Shown here one piece after another: positions 31,552-43,300 of a DNA stretch of 64,000 nucleotides. Source of the stretch: Paramacrobiotus metropolitanus (Eukaryota; Tardigrada; Eutardigrada; Parachela; Macrobiotidae); contig NW_026570277.1 in assembly GCF_019649055.1 (NCBI RefSeq), forward strand, positions 1 to 64,000, read 5' to 3'. The notes beneath the pieces were generated by a model. The model saw only the letters and a list, made by a program, of their open reading frames with translations, made no database searches and was not told the DNA's origin. The translations under genes were made by a program, and so were the position numbers. Positions within the stretch are counted from its first letter, which is position 1, and each line of letters opens with the position of its first letter.

Positions 31552-34262
31552 TTATCTAATAAACTGAAAACATGCAGTTTCTATCAAATCCTTGTCCAGA
31601 AAACATTGCGTGTCCAGATTCTCGAAAGGGAACTCTGACCATATATTCGATACCGGGTCGTAGACTTCCATTGTTTGTGCCAACTGACTTGACTGTCCAG
31701 AAGCACTCGGCACGCAACCACCAAAAACATAGACTCGGTTGTCAAACGCAAACGCACCGTGCTTATGCCGACGGTTCCGTAGGGGGCACATCGTCTGTAA
31801 TTCGAGGTTTTCAGCATCCAAATTAATGCGTAAACATGTGTCCAGCGTTTCCCCCGACTCACTCGATCCACCAGTAATGTACACGTAGTCACCCAACACA
31901 GCTAAAGCAGAATCCACCCGTCGGTGCTCGGGCGGTATAAAGCGCATGTCTTTCCAGTAACCTTTGGTTGCATGAATTTTCAAAAATAGTGGCGTACTAG
32001 TACAAATTGTATCTTCTTCGTTAGCCACCACCATTATTGGGGAATTGCTACAGACTTCCTTTACGATTTGATGGCCATAAATAAGTTTGAGTTCCCTGCA
32101 ATATCAAACGAAAAATAGCTAAGTACTCATAATGGTGCTTTTGTGTGTAGATTATTCTGCAGTATTGTGCTCTTTAGTGTTTCTCAATGACAACAGCGAC
32201 ATTTCTAATCACACAATTTAAAGACCAACAACGTGTTGATAAAGCATTACTCTAGTGAAAATACGAGTACAGAGACTCAACCAGAGCCTTAATTATCATG
32301 AAACTCATCTGTAAGGACACCTATTCGGAAACAGGTTGTGCTACACAAATGGAAAGCAACGTTTTCGGTCGTGTTGTATCTGGTACGAGTACGGGTGGTG
32401 CAGTCACTGCCACTGCAATGCTCCCGTGCGTGACCGCATCGTCCGTATGTCACCGGTAAAACTAAAAGGAACTACATCGTAATATTAGCGGGCCGAAGGC
32501 GATTACTGTCAGTAAATCCGTGGCAGCGCAGCTAACGTAAGCCGAACGCCCGACGGAGCCCGGACGTACATTTACTGTACATACTACGGCACATAGCCAT
32601 TCTATGAACTGTGAAGATGAATAAAGACTGTTCAAAGACAATATTATCCCCGTCCACCGCTGCTACATTCACAAACCGGCGTTCTTCACTCGGATCCGGA
32701 GTTTCAAAATAATAAATCCTGTTCCCGATTACCACCGGTGTGCGGCACCACGCCCTGACTTCAAAGTTCGCATTCAGTGCACACCACGCTCCCTTCTCCA
32801 AGTCTACGGCCAGAATTCGCGTTACGTCCTTTCCAGATTTTTCCTTAACTACGACTTGAAATATTAAGCGAACCCCCATTACGACAAACGATGAAAGAAT
32901 ATAACTGTCTGAATGTGGATGAACAGGAAGTTGAATTTGACGCAATGTTTTGGCGAGGGGATTAAACTGTTGCACTGAAGTGGAGGTCACCCATTCCGAT
33001 TCCGGATAGTTTCCCCCGGATTGTTTTAATTTGTGTACAAACAAAATGTTATTTTTCAGATTCGAAGGGGGTGGGTTTCCATGAGATGAAGTATTCCGGC
33101 AAAAGCAGACTGAATTATCATCCAGTTCCCTCCACTGCGTAAAACTCGGATATAATTTCCAAGCGATTTTTAATAATGCATTTTTAACGTCTGACGCCGT
33201 AAAGCGACGATTGCTGTTTACAAATAGTTTCTTTTCCAAAAACTCCCGGAATATGGAAGGTACCAATTCGCTGATGAATGGAGCATAGCCGTTAAGCACG
33301 GTCATGACGAATACGTTATCGTTGATGTTTTTCAGCATATGAAAATAATGCGGAATCAGGGTGTTTTCGGGTGACAGGAGAGTCGCGTGCAGCACTCGCT
33401 TATCCACACCGTAACCGCAATTCAGCAGCTCGTGAAGGATGCACCCGAAACTCCAAATGTCCGTTACCCGACCCGGGGACGCGGTCGGCATACCGCCGAA
33501 TTTTTTCAACATTTCCGGTGACAAGTAGCGAATACTGCCGCGGAGCGTTGGAATATCGTAGGAGCTGGTGACAGAGTGGTGCATCTGGGTAAAGTCATCC
33601 AAATCGCCAATTAATATCCGATCATGACCGTCAGCAGTGCAGTGACGTAGGACGTTTGCCGGTTTTAAGTCGCCATGGATAATTTGGTGATTGTGCAAAA
33701 ACTCCAGTCCTTCGCTTATTTGCAGAGCATAGCAGAGGATTTTATTAGGCCTGAAAAATTCGATTCCTTCGTGCGAGTCACGAACGCTGTTCAGAAGACT
33801 CGCCAAGTCGCCGCCTGTAGTAAACGTTAGAACAAGTTGTTATAACACTGCTTAGGGTAATCGTATTTCGCAAATCGACTAACGCGAAATCAAGTGATGA
33901 AACTGCTCGATATGTTTACCGTTACAGTATTCCATTAAAAATTCCACGGACGCTCCGCCAGTTGATGTACTGATTGTCACTTTGTGGTACTTGATCAAAT
34001 GAATATTTCGAATACCAAGCAGTGTTGTCCATCTGTCGCGCAGCCTTCTCCAGCTGTCGACATCATCGTAATGCTCGGATTCTCTGTATAAATGGGTAAC
34101 TTTTACGGCTACCTTCGTTTCTCCAACATAATCACCACCCTTTGTAATAGTTCCTTCGTAAACAATACCGAACCGTCCTCTCGCAAGGAAAGCGTTGTTA
34201 TTATAATGATACTCGCAACTGCTTCCCAGTGCATCGTTTTTGCGAAAATTCAGCACCTCCAT
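31552..34262 (-). CDS. Protein kinase fused to Kelch region (copy B), about 702 residues
   Basis: Paralogue of copy A with the same three-exon plan: 33920-34262, about 32593-33814 and 31552-32095. Exon 3 has exactly the same length (544 nt) as in copy A. Kinase features: ARGRFGIVYEG, AVKVTHLYRE, HGDLKPANVLRH, GDLDDFTQMHH, LSPEML, DIWSFGCILHE. The Kelch side includes YVYITGGSSESGETLDTCLR and YVFGGC...MEVYDPVSNIW. The exon 2 donor is not conserved; a weak GTGCCG at 32592 keeps the phase, whereas stronger-looking GT sites nearby do not. So the 3' end of exon 2 is uncertain, and loss of normal splicing is possible. Tandem duplication with copy A is evident from protein and intron positions. Confidence 0.8.
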
Positions 34263-34929
34263 GATGCAGTGACCAGTTAATGATACAATAACTGTATCAT
34301 TAGGTTATAGTATACTGCACTAATTTCTATCGTTAACGTAACCTGCTGTGAACCATTAGTCATAATACAATTTATACATGTACCTGTAGTCAGGCGTACC
34401 GATACTATATCCGCCTGTGCTACCGTAGGCGCCTTGGACGCGTTGAGTTACTAAACGTAATGTAAATATCCTAATAAAATCGCAATCATAATGTAAATAA
34501 TATAAATAATGCAAATAATAGCAAACCTCATCGTCAGATAAACTTTTATTGCAACTGGGTGTGGATCTGCAATAACGTAAGATAAAGTAATATCGGTATG
34601 AGAGGTATCTGAAAACATAGAGCTGCGATTAGAAAGTGTATTCAGTCCAGTTTAACCCGATAGCGGCATTGGTTTACCACGTTTTTCAGTGACTTTACTA
34701 TGTAGTGTGATAATTTTACGGTCAAAAGCCGGTTTAGATTATGTGCAGGCGGCATCGCATTTCATGCTCGTTTACTTAGTATGTATTATATGCTTCTCCA
34801 AACTGACTCAATGCTACCGACGGTCAGCTCTTATTGTTTGTCCCAATGTTGGACCACGTCCAAGTACATACATTACCTCCACAATTCCTGATAATTTATA
34901 ACTCAACTCAATATCACCAATAATTTTAT

Positions 34930-35295
34930 ATTCCTCTCTTGTACAGAGTAAACTGCAGAACCGATGCAGATATTCAGGTGCAGTCTGCAAATATACACTG
35001 GACAATAAAAATTTAGGATTTCCAAAATCTAGGAACGTACACTGGTACAGAGTACAGCAGTGCGCAATTGATGAAAATTTATACATGAAATAATTTCGAC
35101 CTTTGTCGCAAACGGCGCAAACTACAGATAGCTCCAACCCAACGCCATCTTCCACAGAGAAACCAGATACGATAAAGGCCCAACGTAAAACAACAACAAC
35201 TATAACTGGTGCACTCAGATCTCCTTTTCATCCCTTACATTCTGATTTGAACTCCTCCTCCCCCGCTTTCGCACTGTTTCCCATAAAGTCGTGCT
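34930..35295. repeat. Decayed duplicate of the 3' end of the acyl-CoA dehydrogenase gene
   Basis: About 360 bases align with 40065-40430. The words acaacaactataac, cattctgatttgaactcctc and ctcctcccccgctttcgc correspond to acaacaactacaac, attccctgtttaaactcctc and ctcctccaccgctttggc, the last codons and 3' flank of the dehydrogenase. The coding frame is lost. A segmental duplication placed this copy between two kinase loci, 5 kb from the source. Confidence 0.6.
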
Positions 35296-35299
35296 TGAT

Positions 35300-36675
35300 C
35301 GAGTAGACAACTTCCGGTTGACTATTCGACATTTTTTAACCCACTCTGTTAAGTTTTCGCAGAGACGGAGCAAAAATCAATCACGAGATATTTTATTACC
35401 GTTAGATATAATTATAATTAACATTTACTTTTAATTGTTTTAATTATTGTTATACTTATTTATTATAATTAACGTTTGGTATTTTCTTTGAGATATGAGG
35501 AAAAATCTGTGAACGATCGAAAAGAATGAGATCAGTTATTTGTCGGGAAAAAATTAAAATAACAACAAAAACCGAAGTGGAATAAATCTTGAAAACTTCC
35601 ACGGACTTGCAGCTAGATTGCACTTTGAGAAACGAAAATATTAATTTAACAACGCCATCACACTGCGATACTCGTACACCGGAACAACAAATGACGGCGC
35701 CTGCTTACATAAAAAATTCTTTGCAAAATTCAAATTATAACAGGAAAATACGGCATATTTGCTAAATTTTTACATGTAATGCATGCTGACTGTACAGCAC
35801 GTTCAGTACATACTCTACTTATCGTTAGTGATCCTTGAGTATTAGCCTGTTTATTAGCTTACTCTAATATTGATTGGTGCACAAATAATATAACTGACGT
35901 GTTAACTGCTAACTACATCCCGCACTGCATGTTATTTATGTACAGTAATTTGTTTGTTTTAATAAAACCCGGTACATTTATTTTTGTATTGGGCTAAAGT
36001 TTTTGCGGTTTTTACGTCTTCTTCCTTCATCCAAACTGAAGTCTAGCCACAAAATAAACAACTCAGCTATTTTCCGACTTTTATTTTAAAAATATTTCCC
36101 AGCCATTGCACACGTGCATCGAAAGGAATCGCTGGCTGCATAGAACCAGCTGTTTTACTCTACAGATATAAGTTCCTTTTTTCCCGTGCCATCGAATGAA
36201 TAGCCAGGGTCCATTATCATCCCGAAAACGCTGAAAAACTTGAACTCATTATAAGCAAATCTTTGTCATACGCAGTTGCTGACCATGGACCACACGGTCT
36301 ACACCGTCAGATAGCGTAAAGCTACTGATGGTTTATGTGGTGAATGGCCTTTACTGACTAACAACTACAGACACGACGCTGACCCAATCGTTCTGCTAAT
36401 GTTGACCTTTATGTAAACTTATTCAAGTTAGCACTGCAACAACATCAAGGCTAAGAAGACATTCGGGAACCCTTTTCCAAGACCAGATATTTCGGAGCTG
36501 CTAGCCATGCACGATGACATTAATTAATTCACAAGAAGTTCTTCGCCCTCAAACACTCAACAAAGTGTCTCATCCAAGAATATGAAAGATCAGAGAACGC
36601 CTTCAACTCAAAGGCACTTACAGGCAAACCATGAGACAGCCTTTTATTGATTGTTGTATGAAAGATCAAAGTATA
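35300..36675. other. Intergenic, no supported gene
   Basis: AT-rich, no splice-bounded frames. The last 150 bases approach the target site of the hAT MITE. Confidence 0.4.
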
Positions 36676-36683
36676 CTTAACAC

Positions 36684-36961
36684 CAGACCTGGGCAGTTAA
36701 TTTTAACTATTTAACTTAACGCGAGTTATTTTCGAGTTATTGAGTTATAACTTAACTCTTTAGCGTAACTTGCTCAGAAGAAAACTTAACTTTAACTTAA
36801 CTCTCATACAAATACTATGTATTGTCTATGGTACCGTAACTCGCGGTTTAACTCGAAACTCGGTTTTCCTGCATAAATAACTTAACTCTTAACGTAACTC
36901 GCACGTTCCTGTAACTCCTAACTCTAACTTTGGGTCAAATTTCTATAACTGCCCAGGTCTG
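36684..36961. mobile_element. hAT MITE, 278 bp, with perfect 8-bp target duplication
   Basis: Sixteen-base perfect terminal inverted repeats CAGACCTGGGCAGTTA (36684-36699) and its reverse complement (36946-36961) are flanked on both sides by CTTAACAC (36676-36683 and 36962-36969). Eight-base duplications and ends beginning CAG are hAT hallmarks. The interior is made of acttaactc / gagttaagt words in both orientations and encodes nothing. The untouched duplication and ends imply a recent insertion. Confidence 0.95.
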
Positions 36962-37307
36962 CTTAACACATTATTAATTGGCTGATACTTTCTGGCCACT
37001 TCCTTCCGTTGCAAACCAAGTCACAGTATCACTGCATCCATACAAACTGTACTTCAACCAGTCGTACACTGACAACACACAGACTATCAGAACGCAGCTT
37101 CCAATTGCAGCTGTTTATGCCCAGCACTTGACACTGAGTACCTATGTACTGCTAAAAAAATAAAAATTTGACACATGTACAGGAACTGCTTACGCACAGC
37201 GTGCAGCTGGAGAGCGCAGATAATCCGTATATAACCAGATAACCGTGGGATATTAGTAATTTTGATGCAGGATACGCGTGCGGCGTGAGTATCTTTAAAT
37301 AGTGACA

Positions 37308-39065
37308 TCAGATAGACGACTGCAGTTCACGGTAAAGAAAAATGTCCGCTTCCTGTGTGGCCGGTCGCGGTAGAACCCATGTCGATACCGTCTCTGGGGA
37401 GCAGTGCAGAAAGTCATGCTTCATCAGATCCTTGGTTACCCAGCGGTCCTTTGCATTACGGCTGAGACACTTGCTGAGGAAGTCTTGTATCTCGGCCTGC
37501 AGCAGTGGAGAAACAGTCGGCACACCTCCATGCCCAACAAACATCATGACTGGCAAATCCTCTGTTAGCAGATCGCCGTCTTTCTGGTAGAATTCCGGCC
37601 AGCCCCCGTTAATTATCTCCAGCACGACACAACCTAAGCTCCAAATATCGCCTCGCATAACCAGCTCACTGGACTTGCCCAGGGTCTCACCGCGACGGGC
37701 GACTCACCGCGGATCCTCTCCGGCGGTACAAACACCAGTGTTCCCCGTTCACGCCTCTCTTCGCCGCGCCTATCCAGTGCATCGAAGATCCACCCCATGC
37801 CGGTGATTTTGATATGAGGAGCGCCCCAGGCGTCGACGCATATCATTATGTTAGCGCCCCGGAAGTCGCGATGAGCATAGCGTTGCGCGTGTAGATATTC
37901 CAGACCGGCAACTATTTGGCCAACTGTGTGCTGCAGCTGCAGAGCTGTAATAGTGTTTGTAGTCACGAAATCATGCAAATTTTCACCTGCAATGAAAAAA
38001 CAAATATACAATATATCTCAAACTAATTCCCGTAATCAGGCAAACTGCTTTGCAAAGGCATTCTTCATAGACGAGCTTAACTCGCTTGAGCGGGAGGGGC
38101 ATCGAGGAACCGAAGACCCAAAAGACGGTTAAAATAATCTGCTGTAAAAATTGCTTAAAACTATCAAAAGTTATGTAAGCTGAGTCAATTTGCGTCTAAA
38201 GCAAGGCGCCAACCTAAAACGTAACCGTTGCAATTTTTCTCGCCATGCCAATGACCCATTTCGCTGCAAAAACTGCTAAAAATCAAATAATTAAAAAAAA
38301 CAGCTGAAATAATTCAAATTTCTGCAGCGAAATTTAAAGGGCAAGACATGTAGAGTTGTAACATATGAGGAGTTACAGAAAAAGTAAACGAAACCAGTGC
38401 ACGTTGTTAACAACTTAACAGTAAAAAGTACTTCATAATATAAAAGTTAGTAGTTTGTGATCTGTTTTTTTTCATAATTTTCCGAGCGTTGCCCGCACTG
38501 CTCGAAGGTTAGGTTGCACAACTTCAAAGATTACGGGTTGGTTACGACACTAAACGACTAACCGTTGAGATTTCCATTTGTACCCATTTAAAAATTCCAC
38601 AATATTTCACGACATTAGTCAGTTACTGGGACTAACAGCCGAAACTGATATTTAACAGTCTCGAACAGACTTGGTCGGCAGACTTTGGTGAATTTTACTT
38701 TGGTTTATTGTTTAACAAATATTCAGATAATTTACATGTTACTGATGTTAGGTACCTTCGCAGAACTCGGTGATGACTTCATAAAATCGAGGCTCATTAT
38801 CAGCATATCTGTCGTGTTGAGATTCCTGATGATGGATCTGACGTAGCAGATTTCGATGATTCAAGTTGGCAATAAAATCAAAATTCGCTTTTAAACGCTG
38901 AATTTGGCAGTCACGCTCTCGTTTCAGGACATCTAGCGGAATATGCTTAACGGCAACGCACTCACTGCTTTCCGTTAAAACATCTTTATAAATTGATCCA
39001 TGGACACCGTCAAAAATTTGGGAGAGAAGCTGAATTTCTTTTCCAGGCTCCGTATAGGCCATCAT
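37308..39065 (-). pseudogene. Protein kinase-like gene with 17-bp duplication and altered DFG
   Basis: Exon 1 (38756-39065) holds a short N-lobe (FDGVHGSIYKD loop, AVKHIPL lysine). After a 769-nt intron, exon 2 (37308-37986) holds the C-lobe: HRDFRGAN catalytic loop, KITGMGW where DFG belongs, FVPPERI, then DIWSLGC in helix F. The DFG aspartate is missing and the catalytic-loop lysine is arginine, as in pseudokinases. Between PPERI and DIWSLGC the frame breaks: ctcaccgcgacgggcga is duplicated in tandem at 37686 and 37703. Without one 17-base copy the coding length (989-17=972) is a multiple of three and the two halves join naturally. Best read as a MAP3K-like pseudokinase gene disabled by a slippage duplication; an assembly error is the alternative. 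Confidence 0.7.
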
Positions 39066-39817
39066 ATTTGTATTTCGCTGTATACCTTACTTCCGATAAA
39101 AGTAACAATGCGATAAACGTTCAACCATTTCCTCTATGGTTCAACATTAAAACCTTTTCATGAAAATAGGTATAGAAGTATCTGTATTAAGCAAATATTA
39201 TTATGAATCATGTAACGCATACCCCTATACGAGCATAATATGATAAGGATAATATTATTATCATAACGCTCGCATGCTGTAGTGAGTGTATACACTGTAC
39301 AGTAGTCCTACGGGGGTAGAACAGTCCCCGTCTGTTGCCGCTGCGCATGCTTGACGTGCTGGCTTCCCGGCCCACCCTGGCTGCTTCATCGACTGCGCCA
39401 AAGCATGGACACTGCAGTGCCATGCCTGAGGGTCCTACCGTGCTGGGCCACTTCCACATTACTATATAGACAACTTGAAAAGTCTTTCTTGTAGTCAAAG
39501 AAGAGCTTTATTTTCTTTTTCTTCTGTTAGTCTTGTGTACAAGTTTGTATCAAAACACGGATTATCTCGTAATTAATTTTAGAAAATTTTTTGTCACGTG
39601 GAACAACGCAGTGAACACCGTGACTTTGGTGTCCGATATGTGAAGCCATAGTATGAAAATGACCGGCATGCAAAATATAAATATTAAAGCTGATGAACGT
39701 TGTCTAAGCAGTTCACCATATGCGACTGACTACTTTACCTGTTCTGACCAGCTGTCATGATCGTAGCATGACTAGACACATTATCGGAAGCTGACCATCC
39801 TATTGCTAAACCTGATT

Positions 39818-40024
39818 TTAGTTTTGTTTCTTCTTCCGTTCGTACGGGACGACGTCTAATAAATTAGGCCTGCGGTCTGGCCGCACAGTAAACCGGTGTC
39901 TCTCCCGCTTCTGGTAATCGTAATCATAGCTGATTCGTGACCTTGCATCCTTTTCCAACTTGTACAGTCGTAAGCTCCCTCGAAGCGCTGAGTAAGCAGT
40001 TCGAGTTGAGTGCTTTGAAAGCAT
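39818..40024 (-). CDS. Small basic protein, 68 residues, unrecognised
   Basis: Runs from a true ATG at 40024 to TAA at 39818. The sequence is hydrophilic and basic with aromatic spacing (LRLYKLEKDARSRISYDYDY, then RRPNLLDVVPYERKKKQN). It has the texture of a genuine coding C-terminus, but no domain is recognised. It lies 350 bases downstream of the acyl-CoA dehydrogenase on the same strand. It could be a stand-alone short gene or a terminal exon starting at the ttactcag acceptor near 39990. Confidence 0.3.
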   Translation of the reverse strand: MLSKHSTRTAYSALRGSLRLYKLEKDARSRISYDYDYQKRERHRFTVRPDRRPNLLDVVPYERKKKQN

Positions 40025-40378
40025 CGTTTCAATATTTATGCTTCAGTTTAGTTTCACCAGAATATCGTATTCAGTTCTTGTACAGAGTACGCTGCGGCCC
40101 GGTGCAACTACTCCGACTCAACAAAGCGTCAGCTAATAACATTTCAGATTCTCAACATCAACGGAGCCCGCACATACTCTGTACTGTATCAGTCCATAAT
40201 AATAATAAAAATTTATACCGTAAGCATAAACAATTATAACGTCACACAGTGCGCAAACTCTTGACCTTTCCAACAATCCGCAACCCCCACCATCCCTCCG
40301 CAGTGCAACACAATAAATCTCCCCTTGAAAGCATAAAATTACACAACAACTACAACGTGTGCACCATTCAGATCCCGT

Positions 40379-43300
40379 TCACATCCTGATTCCCTGTTTA
40401 AACTCCTCCTCCACCGCTTTGGCAATGGTATTCAGCTGGATATTGGAGGTGCCCTCGTAGATGGTGCCGATCTTGCAGTCGCGGTAGTACTTCTCCACGG
40501 GGTACTCCTTGGAGTAGCCCACCCCGCCCATCCACTCGATGCACTTGGAGGTGGTGGCCGTGGCCACCTGGCTGGCGTACAGCTTGGCCATGGCCGCCTC
40601 CTTGATGTACGGCATGCCCTGCTCCCGCAGACGCGCCGCGTTGTAGATTAGCAGTTTAGCCGCTTCGATCTCCACGGCGATCTGCGCCATCTGGTGCTGC
40701 ATGGCCTGGAATTGGTATAAGGGGCGGTTGAATTGCCGGCGTTCCTGCACGTAGGCCAGGGTGGATTCGTAGCAGCCTTGCGCCAGTCCCAACATCTATT
40801 GAGAATATAAATTATATTGTCTTTTTTTATTTTTTTAAAATTATTTTGTCATCTTTCGTTTTTTACATCATTTTTACCGTTATTTATATCATGTGCATCG
40901 TGCATACGCGTTCCAATAATAATTATTTTATATTTTATAATCGAACAATTAACATTCACATTTGTTCTCTGAAGCATGTTAACGATATTAATTTCTTTCT
41001 TTGTGAAACATAAACAACTTCAACTTACAGACACTCGTAATTTATTTATCAAAAAATATCTGTACAAAGAAGAATTTTAGAAAATAAAACTAATACGATA
41101 CTCATGGAGAAAATTAAAAGAAATAAACTGCACAGCAAAAACGCTCATGGAAAAAGAATCATTATTTTGGCGTTGTTCCCATTTTCCCACTCACTATTAT
41201 AAAGAAAAAGTATCATAAACAACAATGAAAACTTGCACTCGCAACTGGACAGGCACCTCGGATGTTGACAACACAATCGGTGGACAGAAATTATCCTTTA
41301 CACTACGATATTGATATATGGTAAGAACTAAGAGGTGACGGTGTCGGCGTACTGTATGATGTTGCAGAAACCAAAAATTTCGTAAGCCAATACATTTTCG
41401 GATCGCCAGTAAATTTACAAGCCTAGAACAATTATGAATACTTATTTATTTCTACAGTAGCCAGAAGTACTAAAAATCTCAGAGCGGCATCCCTGAACCG
41501 TAAAATAAACACGAGAAAACCCGACAATAATTGGTATTTTCTTGTAAAATAAAATAAATAAAATCCCCCCACCTGACTGCCGATGCCGATGCGGCCCTCG
41601 TTCAGCACCTGGATGGCATACTTGTAGCCGCGTCCCACTTCGCCCAGGACGTTGGCGGCTGGCACGCGCACCTGGTCCAGATGCACCGGACAGGTACTGC
41701 TGGCACGGATGCCTACAATTTTGCAATACAGAATTTGGAGGCAAATTATTTTCGCCGCTTGACAAGCATTTTAAGGCAAATCAACATGCAGCGCAAGCAA
41801 TGTATTCTTAGGCCTACGGTATATTTTGTTCTAATGTTAATAAAACGCCACCCTCAGTTCTCACTTTGTAGTTTGTACGACAGTGTAGTAAAAATACTTC
41901 CTGATTATTTTATTACAGTGCTGCGGTTAGTAAAGAGGCTTATCATTAAACCTTTTTCACCATATTTGTTTACTACCATATTTGTACGGGAAAATGTGCC
42001 GGCTTTGTTTTTATAATCGCTGCATACATTTTTACTGTAATAATCGGTAATATTATATTCAAATTATCGAAAAATATTGGTTTTTGTATGTCGTGCAAGC
42101 GACCTACGAGTGCATATCTGTAGCTACTTATCGAAATAGCAGTTAATTATTTTATTAAAAATTGATAAACTCTTCTGTTAAATTGCCTTACAAACTGCAG
42201 AGTTACGATTACGATCATACATGGTATCATATTATGAAGCCTATCGCATATTCTTTTACTGTTAGGCGCGTTTTACAGCAAAAGCTTAAGTATAATTATG
42301 GAGAAAGTAGCCAGATGAACGGGTACAGCGTACAGTTACAGGAAATTTGTTGCAACCATACCGAGTTTATCCTCTTTTTTCCCGATGGTCAATCCCGGCG
42401 TATCGCGATCCACAATGAAACAGGTGATGCCTTTGTAGCCCTACACAACGAACAAACTGTCAGCATCAAAATACTGCAAAATCAAGCTAATTTTCTCCAA
42501 AAACAAATCCAACAAATACTAAGATACGAAAGCTGTTTTGTCATTCAGCTTGAAAACAAGAAATTATGAACAGGCAAAGTTTTGGAATTTTCGTACAGGT
42601 TTCAAAAATATATGCAAAATGATATCTGTTACTCGATAACTTTCATTTCCAAGCTTTAAATAAAATCAGTAATGATAAACAAATCAGATAAACTATAAAA
42701 TATTAAGTACCATCAGACGATGTCTGAAATTAACAGAAGAACGATGAAAAAAAGGGCGGTAATCAAATTGGTTAACCAAAAAAGATGTAAAATTTTCAAG
42801 AAATCTCGGCACAAAATATGCTGTTATCTCTGCACCACTACGTACGTCGGTTGGGCGAGCATTGGCAAAAACGAGAAAAACACCTGCAAAACAACCCATG
42901 CCGATTCAACACAAAATAAATTCGAAATCCCAAAAACTTAATAATGAAGTAACGTATTTTTCGCACCGGCATGTTCTGCATTGGTGATCCACATTTTCGA
43001 TCCCGTCAACACGTAATCGCCGTCCATTTTGACGGCCTGCGTCTTCAGGGCAAAAGCGTCCGAGCCGGATTCCGGCTCCGACAAACAGAAACTACCCACC
43101 TGAAATTTATTAATTATTATTCACATTAACACATTTTGCCGGCCTGCAAAGCAAGCGCTCATTACGCTGATATTTCAACGCAAACGATTCTTTAATTAGT
43201 TTTATATCGCTAATTATTAAAATTTCGATAGCAAAGGCATATTTCCGGACTTCAGGGGGAGTATTTTTGGATAATAATCATAATAATTTTAAAATTAATA

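Noticed and set aside
42162-42569. 135-codon plus-strand frame
   Set aside because: It overlaps the antisense of a dehydrogenase exon (42362-42440) that encodes [17 protein letters not shown] on the minus strand. The plus frame is a shadow.
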